Source of the DNA: Roseateles oligotrophus
Lineage (GTDB): Bacteria; Pseudomonadota; Gammaproteobacteria; Burkholderiales; Burkholderiaceae_C
Direction: 5' to 3'
DNA length: 64,000 nt
Assembly (NCBI RefSeq): GCF_025717515.1
Contig: NZ_JAJIRN010000013.1
Location: 1-64,000 of the forward strand
In this document: piece after piece, positions 16,955 to 25,185 of the stretch
Numbering within the stretch: the stretch's first letter is position 1
How the letters are laid out: each line of letters starts with the position of its first letter
Notes under the pieces: model-generated
The model's input: the letters and a program-made list of their open reading frames with translations, nothing else
What the model was told of the DNA's origin: nothing
The model's database searches: none
Translations under genes and position numbers: made by a program

Positions 16955-18310
16955 TTAACGCAGCGGCGTCAGCACGCCCCGCCCCATCGACCACATCAAT
17001 GCCACCAACTGCTGCGCGTCGAACAACGCGTTCACATGCGCGACCCGCATCGAGTAGTAGTCCCCCTCGGCGGCCATCACGTCGAATAGCGAGCGCCGAC
17101 CGAGTTGTTGCCATTGCTGCAACGTTGATGCACGTACCCTGTCACTATTGCGCAGAATCTCAACCACCCGCCGAGCTCGGTCCAAAGCAGCAGTGGCGTT
17201 TTCGTAGGTCTCCAGCAAGCGGTAGCGTTTGGCCTCAACTGTGTCGTCACGCTGCAAGCTGGCCGCTTGATAGCGGCTCTTGGCGGCCGCCAAGCTGGCG
17301 TCCGCACCAGGCTGGAAGATGGGAATATTGACCGTTACGCCGCCAATCCAATCACTTGAACGACCCACGCCGGCCACCGTCGATCCGTTTATCAATAGGT
17401 TGACGTTGGGACGTTGCCCGGCCAAGACCGATTCTGCATAGCTGCGTTGCGCCTGAGCTTGCGCCGAGGCCTGCGCCACATCTGGGGCTTGCAAAATATC
17501 CGCTTGCATTTCGGCCAAATCGGGCATTTGCGCCATCACGGTGCTCAGGCTTGCACTGACCGGTAGTTGATCGCCCACAAAACGCCGTAACTTGATTTCG
17601 GTCTGGCGCATTGCCGAGAGGGTTTGCTCGTATTGCAGATCGGCCTGCTGCAGGCTTTTCTGAGCCTGTATCAACTCGCTGGAACGGCCTTTGTCGGCCT
17701 TGGTGATGATCTCCAACGAGTCCACCAGGCAAGCCATTTTTCGCACATATTGACTGTAGACCTGGGCTTGCAAGGTGTAGCGTCCCCGATCCAATGCCAA
17801 GCTGACCGTCTGCAAGGCCAATTGCTCCTCGGCGCTGCTTTGCCCATATTTGGCCGCACTGGCCAGTTGCGTACGCCATTCGGTCAGCTTGGTGATACGA
17901 CCCGCGTCGTAGAGCGGCGCGGAGACACTGACGGTGGCGCTACCCTGCATACCCTTGAGCGTGTCTGCCCCGGGCACTACGCGGCCAATTTGCCCTGCTC
18001 TGCCAATCAGGCTGAGCTGTGGCAAGCGTAAGGCCTTGGTTTCGGCCAAATCGGCTTCGGCGGCTTGGCTCAAGAGGCGTAAGGCCCCAATCGAGCGACT
18101 GTGCTGCAAGGCCAGTCCGACCAGTTCCTGCAATTGGGAGCGGGGTTCCGCCACGCTGGTTTCGATCATGTTGGCATCGCGACCGGCTCGCGATGGGCCG
18201 GCGTCTTCCTCGGTGCAGCGACTCTGGGTCTTGGCTTGCGCTCGCGCGGTCGGCACCGAGGCCAGCAGGCTCAGACCCAGCAGCAGAGATAGCACAAGTG
18301 GTTTGGACAT
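16955..18310 (-). CDS. TolC family outer membrane protein of a type I secretion system
   Basis: This 451-residue protein begins with a signal peptide (MSKPLVLSLLLGLSLLASVPTARA). It has the twofold outer-membrane-efflux repeat typical of TolC (SIGALRLLSQAAEADLAETKALRLPQ in the first half, AAKSRYQAASLQRDD in the second). The C-terminal end is GRGVLTPLR. I chose ATG at 18310 over GTG at 18322 because the signal peptide starts cleanly there. It forms the outer-membrane duct for the ABC-HlyD pair upstream on the same strand. A 118-bp gap separates it from hlyD. A diverged partial copy lies at 15405-15918. Confidence 0.92.
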   Translation of the reverse strand: MSKPLVLSLLLGLSLLASVPTARAQAKTQSRCTEEDAGPSRAGRDANMIETSVAEPRSQLQELVGLALQHSRSIGALRLLSQAAEADLAETKALRLPQLSLIGRAGQIGRVVPGADTLKGMQGSATVSVSAPLYDAGRITKLTEWRTQLASAAKYGQSSAEEQLALQTVSLALDRGRYTLQAQVYSQYVRKMACLVDSLEIITKADKGRSSELIQAQKSLQQADLQYEQTLSAMRQTEIKLRRFVGDQLPVSASLSTVMAQMPDLAEMQADILQAPDVAQASAQAQAQRSYAESVLAGQRPNVNLLINGSTVAGVGRSSDWIGGVTVNIPIFQPGADASLAAAKSRYQAASLQRDDTVEAKRYRLLETYENATAALDRARRVVEILRNSDRVRASTLQQWQQLGRRSLFDVMAAEGDYYSMRVAHVNALFDAQQLVALMWSMGRGVLTPLR

Positions 18311-18428
18311 GGTGAAAAGCACGCGATAAAGAGGGAAGTCCCCGATACCGCTACTACATCACGTTTGGACTCACATTGAAATCACGATTAGGGGCTTTTG
18401 CAACCCCTTTATGAAGCAGTGGTGTTTC

Positions 18429-19652
18429 CTAGCGTTCGCGCAACGCTTCTTGTGATTTCATCATTGGCCGCACCAGATAACTCAGTACGCTTCGTTCGCC
18501 GGTTTTGATCTCGACCGTCGCGGTCATGCCGGGAATCACGGGCAAGGTTTTCCCCTTGAAGCGCAGGTTGTTGCGCTCTGCCGCAACGGTGGCGCGGTAG
18601 TAGCCGCCTTCTGCGCTCTTCTCGGTTTCGCCCATGGCATCGGGGCTGATGTATTCGATGCGGCCAGTGAGTCCGCCGTAGACGTTGTAGTCATAGCCCG
18701 AGAGTTTGACCTGAGCCAGCTGGCCGACACGCACAAAGCCAATATCGCGAGGTTTGACGCGCGCCTCGATCAGCACCCGAGGGCCTATCGGCGAAATCTC
18801 CATGATGGGCGCACCGGCAGTGACAATCCCGCCCACCGTGCTGACACGAATATTCTTGACCACGCCGTGCACCGGGGATTTGAAGGTCGTCCGGGTCATT
18901 GCATCCTCTCGCACAACCATCTGCTCATCGATCTGGGACAGCTCGTTTTGCACCCGTACCAAGTCACCGCTGGCCTCCTGCCTGAAGCGGCTGATTCGTT
19001 CGGCACGTTGCTGCTGAAGCTCATTGACTTGACGGGCCAGGCGCATCACCTCCACGTCGGACATCAGTCCTTTGGCTGCCATGTCCTGGGCCATTTTTTG
19101 CTCCCGCGCCAGCAAGCCGCTGCTGCGCGCAATGCTGCTGACCGCCTCGTCCATCAAGCGTCGCCGCGCTTCATAGGCCTCCAGTTCGGCTTCGGCGATG
19201 CGCGGCACTGCCAGCACCTCGCGTGGGAACACGAGCGGCTTGGCGCTAGCCTCAGCTGTCAGCCGAGCCGCTTGTGCCTTCAGTGCAATGCGTTTGGCCT
19301 GCCCTTCGTTTTGCTGCGCCTCGACTCGCGTAGGGTCAAGTCGTGCCAACTCCTCACCCTCCTCGACTTCCTCGCCCTCGCGCACATAGAGCTCACGCAA
19401 GATGCCGCTTTCCAGGCTGGCGATAATTTGCTCGCGACCGTCCGGCACGATGCGGCCGTCACTGCGGGTAACTTCATCCACGGTGGCCAGTGCCGACCAA
19501 GTGAGGGCTACCGCGACGGCGATCAACATCAGATAAATGGCCCACATGGCATGGGGCAAGGGCTCCTCGATCTGGGCATGGTTCAAGCCCGTGACAAACA
19601 TACCCTCTTCGCGGCTCAGGGCCATTCCGCCGCCCTTGTTTTTGATAGCCAT
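18429..19652 (-). CDS. HlyD family type I secretion periplasmic adaptor
   Basis: This 407-residue protein has a short cytoplasmic N-terminus and one membrane helix at about residues 36-56 (MWAIYLMLIAVAVALTWSAL). A lipoyl-like half follows (GILRELYVREGEEVEEGEEL), then a long coiled-coil hairpin and the second half (MTRTTFKSPVHGVVKNI). The C-terminal beta-barrel region (VLIEARVKPRDIGFV, GMTATVEIKTGERSVL) is characteristic of HlyD/LapC. It bridges the ABC exporter and TolC. It starts three bases after the ABC gene stop, so the two are co-translated. Confidence 0.94.
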   Translation of the reverse strand: MAIKNKGGGMALSREEGMFVTGLNHAQIEEPLPHAMWAIYLMLIAVAVALTWSALATVDEVTRSDGRIVPDGREQIIASLESGILRELYVREGEEVEEGEELARLDPTRVEAQQNEGQAKRIALKAQAARLTAEASAKPLVFPREVLAVPRIAEAELEAYEARRRLMDEAVSSIARSSGLLAREQKMAQDMAAKGLMSDVEVMRLARQVNELQQQRAERISRFRQEASGDLVRVQNELSQIDEQMVVREDAMTRTTFKSPVHGVVKNIRVSTVGGIVTAGAPIMEISPIGPRVLIEARVKPRDIGFVRVGQLAQVKLSGYDYNVYGGLTGRIEYISPDAMGETEKSAEGGYYRATVAAERNNLRFKGKTLPVIPGMTATVEIKTGERSVLSYLVRPMMKSQEALRER

Positions 19653-19655
19653 GGC

Positions 19656-22025
19656 TTATACCGAGGCCGATCGTTGCACCGGCTGGGCCGACGGGTGCAT
19701 ATGCAAATTGGCACCGGCTCCGTTGGCCGCCGCGGCTTCCGCAGCCGACGCACTGGGTCGCACGCCGGACAAAGCCGCCAGGACCTGATCACGCGGACCA
19801 TCCAGCACCACCCTGCCGTTGTCCACGACGACGATGCGAGCCACCAACTCCAGTACCGCCGGTCGGTGGGTCACCACGACCAAGGTGCAAGTACCGGCCG
19901 CATCACGCAATTGGCGCAAGAAGGCCATCTCCGACTGTGCATCCATGGAGCTTGTAGGTTCGTCCATCAGCAATATTTGCGGTTTGGTGACCAAGCTGCG
20001 GGCCAGCGCCACCAACTGACGCTGTCCGCCGGACAGCAGGCCGCCCATTTCGCCCACCGGCAAGTCCCAGCCCTTGGGATGGCCGGCGACCACGCGGTCC
20101 AAGCCCGTCAGCCGAGCCACCTCAACCAGTCGCCCCGCGTCCAGGTGAGCGCGGCCCATCAAGACGTTGTCGCGTAGGGTGCCGTGGAACAGGCGCGGCT
20201 CTTGCGAAACAAAGCCCACTCTTGCACGGAACTCGGCCGGGTCAACTTGGCGCAAATCGATGCCGTCTACATCCACCATCCCTTCGGTGGGCTGATACAG
20301 GCCGGCCAGCAGGCGCAGAATGGTCGACTTGCCACTGCCGATGCGGCCCAGCACGGCGACTCGCTCGCCGGCCTGTAGGCGCAGGTTGACGGCTTTCAAG
20401 ATCTTTGGCGCCTCGCCCTGCCCCACCATCGGGTAGGCGAAGCCCACATCATGCAGGCCGAGCCTGCCACTGACCTGGGTCAGCGGCACATAGTTGCGGC
20501 TGCCATCGCGCTCGGTCGGCGAATTCATCATCCGGTCCAGCGACACCATCGCCGCTTGGGCGCCCTGATAGCGGGTCGCCAAGCTCACGAGACTGCCCAG
20601 CGGCTGGATGGCGCGCCCCGCAAACATCACCGCACCGATCAATGCGCCGGCCGTCACAAGCCCATCTTGAATCAGGTAAACGCCCCAGACCAACATGATC
20701 AAGTTGATGGACTGTTGCAGCGTCATCGTGATGTTGTTGCTCCAGCTCGACATGTTTCTGGCCCGCAATGAAGACTCGGCAACAATGGCCGTGCTGGTTT
20801 CATAGCGGCGCAGAAATTGGCCTTCGGCACCCGAGGTCTTGAGGTCCTCCAGACCCTCGATGGCTTCGACCAGCGTGCCTTGCAGATCGGCGGTCTCGGC
20901 CATATTGGTGCGCATGGCTTTGCGCAAATAACCTTGAATCCCATAGGTCAAGGCCAGGATCAAGGGGATCGTGATGACCAGCACCCAGCCCAGCGGGCCA
21001 CCGATCACAAAAGTCATCGCGACGAACAGAATGATGAAGGGCAAATCGGTCAAGGCCGACATCGTGGCCGAGGTGAAGAATTCGCGCACGACCTCGATTT
21101 GAGCCAGGTAATGCGCGTAGGAGCCGGCCGACTCGGGCTTGTGCTCCATGCGCACGCCCAGGGTCTGGCGGAACAGCTTGGCCCCGATGATCATGTCGGC
21201 CTTGCGACCGGCGAGATCGATCAAGTGACTACGCAACTGCCGCGCGAACATATCGAAGATCAGCGCCACACCCGAGCCCACCGCCAGCGTCCAAAGCGTC
21301 ACCAGCGCTTGATTCGGAATCACCTTGTCGTAGATCACCGAGGTGACCAAGCCCGAAACCAGCATCAAGACATTGCTCAGCAGTGCCGCCAACATGGCCG
21401 ATCGGTAGTAGGGAATGAAACGCTTCAAGGTGCCCCACAGCCAATGCTCGCCCGCGGCACGCAACAGCGGCTCGTCACGGGTGTTGCGGGTGTGCGCTTG
21501 CGACTGTTCTTGCGGGGATGAAACCAGTACAAAGCCGCTGTACTCGGGCTCCAATTCCGAAGTGAAGGCGGTACAACTGGCCGCTTCCGGACCAGGGAAC
21601 ACCACTTCATAGCGACCGCCGGTCGCTTCGGTGCCGTCGTCCAATCGCTTGACCAACACGCAGGCGTCGCCCTCGTTGAGCAGCAGCACCGCCGGCATCA
21701 ACAAGGGGTTGATGTCATCGATCGCCTTGCGCAACAGGCCGGCGTTATAGCCCGCCTCACGCATCACTCGCAAGGCTTGGTCGGGCGCCAGCGGTCCTTC
21801 AACCGGAGCGCCGGCTCGCAGTGACTCGGCCGAGCGCGGCCGGCCATGATGGCGAGTTACCCAAGCGAGTGCGGTCAGCAGTGGGTCTCCGATGGGCTGA
21901 TCGGCCAAACCTTGCAGCGGATCTGGCACCGAGGGTTCGCTGGCAACCGAGCTATCGGCGGCCAGCCGCAAGCCCTTGCCTGCAGCAGCATTGCCATCAA
22001 AAAAGGGATCGTGACGCTGCGACAC
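19656..22025 (-). CDS. Type I secretion ABC transporter, LapB/LssB type
   Basis: This 789-residue protein has three parts. Residues about 45-160 are a C39-like domain without the peptidase cysteine. Then come six membrane helices, with the core at about 195-480. The ATPase has Walker A GRIGSGKST (about residue 560), signature LSGGQRQ, Walker B ILLMDEPTSSMD and the switch His in VVVTHR. A dead C39-like domain is known to bind RTX substrates without cleaving them. This points to export of a protein with a C-terminal signal, such as a giant adhesin. The start is GTG at 22025, behind an AAGGA site. It is transcribed after the GT41 gene, 57 bp upstream. Confidence 0.94.
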   Translation of the reverse strand: MSQRHDPFFDGNAAAGKGLRLAADSSVASEPSVPDPLQGLADQPIGDPLLTALAWVTRHHGRPRSAESLRAGAPVEGPLAPDQALRVMREAGYNAGLLRKAIDDINPLLMPAVLLLNEGDACVLVKRLDDGTEATGGRYEVVFPGPEAASCTAFTSELEPEYSGFVLVSSPQEQSQAHTRNTRDEPLLRAAGEHWLWGTLKRFIPYYRSAMLAALLSNVLMLVSGLVTSVIYDKVIPNQALVTLWTLAVGSGVALIFDMFARQLRSHLIDLAGRKADMIIGAKLFRQTLGVRMEHKPESAGSYAHYLAQIEVVREFFTSATMSALTDLPFIILFVAMTFVIGGPLGWVLVITIPLILALTYGIQGYLRKAMRTNMAETADLQGTLVEAIEGLEDLKTSGAEGQFLRRYETSTAIVAESSLRARNMSSWSNNITMTLQQSINLIMLVWGVYLIQDGLVTAGALIGAVMFAGRAIQPLGSLVSLATRYQGAQAAMVSLDRMMNSPTERDGSRNYVPLTQVSGRLGLHDVGFAYPMVGQGEAPKILKAVNLRLQAGERVAVLGRIGSGKSTILRLLAGLYQPTEGMVDVDGIDLRQVDPAEFRARVGFVSQEPRLFHGTLRDNVLMGRAHLDAGRLVEVARLTGLDRVVAGHPKGWDLPVGEMGGLLSGGQRQLVALARSLVTKPQILLMDEPTSSMDAQSEMAFLRQLRDAAGTCTLVVVTHRPAVLELVARIVVVDNGRVVLDGPRDQVLAALSGVRPSASAAEAAAANGAGANLHMHPSAQPVQRSASV

Positions 22026-22082
22026 ACTAATCCTTGGCGTAAGTGGAGTAAAAGTCGAAAGAACCGAGCGAATTCAGCATCC

Positions 22083-23966
22083 TCATGCGCCTGCTTGATC
22101 GCCCCGTCGTTGATCCAGGGCCATGCGCTCAAATTCATGCTCAAGATCGCGCACAACGGTGGGAATGTCAAACAGTGCCGAGCTGCGCCCCTGTTCACGC
22201 AAATAGCGCTTGTAGGATTCAATTCGGGCCGGGTTTTGACCCAGTTGCACGGCCCTGCTTTCGTATTCGGGCAGGCTGAAAGTAATCAAGTCAGGCAAAC
22301 CCACGGCGCTCAGCAAGCTGCCCGCCATGCGCGAGATATAGCTGCGGCCCGAGCGAGTCAGGATAGGTGTGCCCATCCACAAACAGTCACTCGCCGTGGT
22401 GCCGGCGTTATAGGGGAAAGTATCCAGGAATAGATCCGCCAAGGCAAACCGTGCCAGGTAGTCCGGCGGTGCCGCGCGCGGGGCAAAAATCAGCCGTTCT
22501 TCAAGCACGTTGTGCTCGGCCGCCACGCGCAACATATTGGCCTTGGCCCATTCGTTATCGGCCAACAACCACAGCACACTGCCCGGCACTTGCTCCAGGA
22601 TCCGCATCCAACTGGCAAACACCTCTTCGTTGAATTTGTGGTTGTTGTTGAACGAGCAATAGACGAAGCCGTTCTCGGGCAGCCCGTATTGCTCGCGGCT
22701 AGGGGCCGGACCAACTTCGCGCTGACGGTCGCTGACCTGGTAGCAATTGGGCAGATAGATCGGGCGCTCGGTGCAGTAGGGCAGGTATTCGGGCGGCATC
22801 ACGAAGCGGTCGGCAATGATCCAGTCCACGCCGGGCAAGGCGGATGTGCCGGGCAGGCCCAGATAGCTGACCTGAATCGGTGCCGGACGATAGGCCAGGA
22901 TATTGGGGCGGGCACCGCTGGTCAGGCCCTGCAAGTCGACCAGGATGTCAATGCCTGCTTCGGCGATCAAGCGCGCGGCCGTCAGGTCATCAACACCGGC
23001 GAGGCGCACATGGTGGTCCATCGCCCCCAAGATGCGCGCCCGCTGAGCGGTTCCGTCCTCACGGCTCCAGCAAAAGGCATAGACCTCAAAGCGGTCCCTG
23101 TCATGCAATTCGAACAACTCGGGCGTCAACAGGCCGACCGCATGCATGCACAAGTCGCCGGATAAATAACCGATCTTGATGCGCCCCCTGCGAGGTTGGC
23201 GGGCCGTGGCAAGCTCGTGCAAAGGCCGGTCTTTGTAGGCTATTACCTTCTCGTGCACAAATCGCTGCGCCGCCATCAACTGAAGGGCAGGATCATCACT
23301 GGCGCTCAGCATGGCCAGCAGCGATGTACCCACCAGCAATTGGTTGTGCGTCACGTTCCCTACGCCTTGATAGACCGGCCAATCACATTGCTTCTGGCGG
23401 ATGTGCACATAGTGCTGGATCACATCGCCCTGACCGGCCTTGAGCATCAGGCTTTGTCGCATCAAGGCTTGTGATTCTGCCAAACGGCGCTGCGTCTCCA
23501 GCAACCTTGCCGAGTTGTTCAAGGCATGCAATATGAGTTCCAACACCGCAGGGTTGGCTCGGTCCAAAGACTTGTCTTCGAACACCTTTCGCCATTCACC
23601 GAGCGCTTCTTCGAGGCGACCCAAATGCTCCAACTGATGGCCCAGGTTCAAGCGGGCCTGCGTAAATGTCGGGCTCAAAGCCAAGGCCGTGGTGTAGATT
23701 TTCTCGGCTTCGGCGTGTCGATTCCTTGAGCCCAGCAGCGTGCCCAAGTTGTAGCAAGCCACATGCAACAAGACGGATTTGGTATGGGTCGTCCAATTTT
23801 GATAAAGCAAGATCGCGGCATCGACCATGCCCTCCCGCTGAAGCTTGTCTGCCTTTTCCATCAACACGTTGAGCTCCATTGCACCGGAGCGAGCCAATAC
23901 AAGTGATTGCTCAAGCTCCGGGTTGCTGGCGAGCACGTTTTTTGTAGCAGGAGTGGTTTTATCCAT
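22083..23966 (-). CDS. TPR-containing GT41 (O-GlcNAc transferase-like) glycosyltransferase
   Basis: This 627-residue protein has TPR repeats at about residues 60-200 (ACYNLGTLLGSRNRHAEAE, HALNNSARLLETQRRLAE), ending QKQCDWPV. The catalytic part has GYLSGDLCMHAVGLLTPEL (the His matches the catalytic-site His of OGT), SYLGLPGTSALPGVDWIIAD, FNNNHKFNEEVF (nucleotide-binding Lys) and DTFPYNAGTTASDCLWMGTP. GT41 enzymes modify Ser/Thr or Asn of proteins in the cytoplasm; HMW1C does so to an adhesin before export. Its place in front of the type I secretion genes suggests the exported protein as substrate. I prefer ATG 23966 (MDKTTPATKN). An ATG at 24128 adds 54 unconserved-looking residues. The N-terminal module is shared with the 1933 gene. 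Confidence 0.9.
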   Translation of the reverse strand: MDKTTPATKNVLASNPELEQSLVLARSGAMELNVLMEKADKLQREGMVDAAILLYQNWTTHTKSVLLHVACYNLGTLLGSRNRHAEAEKIYTTALALSPTFTQARLNLGHQLEHLGRLEEALGEWRKVFEDKSLDRANPAVLELILHALNNSARLLETQRRLAESQALMRQSLMLKAGQGDVIQHYVHIRQKQCDWPVYQGVGNVTHNQLLVGTSLLAMLSASDDPALQLMAAQRFVHEKVIAYKDRPLHELATARQPRRGRIKIGYLSGDLCMHAVGLLTPELFELHDRDRFEVYAFCWSREDGTAQRARILGAMDHHVRLAGVDDLTAARLIAEAGIDILVDLQGLTSGARPNILAYRPAPIQVSYLGLPGTSALPGVDWIIADRFVMPPEYLPYCTERPIYLPNCYQVSDRQREVGPAPSREQYGLPENGFVYCSFNNNHKFNEEVFASWMRILEQVPGSVLWLLADNEWAKANMLRVAAEHNVLEERLIFAPRAAPPDYLARFALADLFLDTFPYNAGTTASDCLWMGTPILTRSGRSYISRMAGSLLSAVGLPDLITFSLPEYESRAVQLGQNPARIESYKRYLREQGRSSALFDIPTVVRDLEHEFERMALDQRRGDQAGA

Positions 23967-24234
23967 GGCGATAGGTCCGCAAAAAGCGGCTCGTGAAGGC
24001 TTAAGCGATGTTAGACGCCGACCCCGAATCGGGCGATCCGAATAGGGCGGGAAATTGAGCGCAGTTCCTGCCACCTTGGGCGCCAGCCCTCCGTAGATAC
24101 CCTTGACAGAGGTGAACAAGGCTGTCATGCCCGCCCTATTTGCGGCTTCAGTTTGTGCCCGCGCTGACGAAAATTCAGGCTAGCCCTCTGGAGGGGGACA
24201 CGGCCGATCCCGGTCGCTACAAATAGAGCAAAAA

Positions 24235-24741
24235 ATGCTGAATGCAATTCTGACTCGCTGGGCCAGGACACGCGGAGCGTCGTCGCCCTCAAGTACTGTG
24301 GGATCCTCTCGGTTTTCGACGCTGGGCCGCAGCGGAGGTGGTTCGCAGGGAGGCCCAAAAACTCAATCGGCCGACTCCATTTGGCAGTCCCTGCTGCGTT
24401 TGATGCCAGGGGAGGCCGATCCGTGGGGTGCTGCCCTGCCCTGTCAAAGCGTCTTGCTGAACAATGTGCCGAACGCTCGCGCGGCATTCGAAGCCTGTCT
24501 GAAAGGCTTGCACAGCGACAATATTGAAGAGTTGCAGCGCAGCATTCAACGCAGTCGAAGCCTGCGCGATCTCTGGCATTTGCGCACCTGGCTCTATACA
24601 GAAGTGGCGCGGGCCTACTCGCAAGCGGAGGCCGAATTGCGGCTGAACCGGCTCAATGCACATTTCCAGTTCGGCGCCAGCTTTGGCTTCAATGGCCAGA
24701 CACAAGTTGCGCTGGCCAAATCCAGGTCGGGCGAACACTGA
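24235..24741 (+). CDS. Hypothetical protein
   Basis: This 168-residue protein has no family I recognise. Residues 10-50 are Ser/Gly-rich and probably disordered. The rest looks alpha-helical (SIWQSLLRLMP, AAFEACLKGLHSDNIEELQRSIQ, SLRDLWHLRTWLYTEVARAYSQAEAE). No signal peptide or membrane helix is seen. It is transcribed divergently from the GT41 gene. Its stop overlaps the start of the next small gene by one base (TGATG), so the two form a pair. Confidence 0.65.
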   Translation: MLNAILTRWARTRGASSPSSTVGSSRFSTLGRSGGGSQGGPKTQSADSIWQSLLRLMPGEADPWGAALPCQSVLLNNVPNARAAFEACLKGLHSDNIEELQRSIQRSRSLRDLWHLRTWLYTEVARAYSQAEAELRLNRLNAHFQFGASFGFNGQTQVALAKSRSGEH

Positions 24742-25112
24742 TGAGCCTGCATTTGACCTTGCGTGAAATACCGCGCTTTCCGCCGCCCTGGTCTTATGCC
24801 TGCGCCGGCAGGCCGGATGAGCGACGCGGCCGCATCGCGTTACGCCAAGCCTTCGTCCAGCTCAAGCTCACCTTTTTGCGCGCCGCTGCCGATGTACCAG
24901 GAGAAATCGGCAAGCATCTGCAAACACTGGTCCGTCAGGCCAGCGAACCCATTGAGCTGTGGCTGATACACGGTAGCCTGCTCGCGGCCATTCCCTGCGA
25001 TCTTGAAGACAGCTTGGGTCAGGCCCAGCAACACCGCCAATCCCTGCTGACAGCCTTGGCCTCCAGCTATCCCGACAAGAAGCCGATCGACGCAAAGATC
25101 GGACAAGCCTGA
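24741..25112 (+). CDS. Hypothetical protein
   Basis: This 123-residue protein has no family I recognise. It is mostly helical (ALRQAFVQLKLTFLRAAADV, LGQAQQHRQSLLTALASSY), with a short hydrophobic stretch IELWLIHGSLLAAI that is too short for a sure membrane segment. It overlaps the preceding gene by one base. The pair lies between the glycosylation/secretion genes and ordinary metabolism, and could belong to either block. Confidence 0.6.
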   Translation: MSLHLTLREIPRFPPPWSYACAGRPDERRGRIALRQAFVQLKLTFLRAAADVPGEIGKHLQTLVRQASEPIELWLIHGSLLAAIPCDLEDSLGQAQQHRQSLLTALASSYPDKKPIDAKIGQA

Positions 25113-25185
25113 CACCGGGCAAAGAAGCCGCCGGTACTGCCTTTTTGTGACACTTGTGGCGGGCAAGGCAGAATGCAGCTCAAGT

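Noticed and set aside
18867-20177. 436-codon plus-strand frame across hlyD and the ABC gene
   Set aside because: It is antisense to two well-supported secretion genes and shows only shadow composition.
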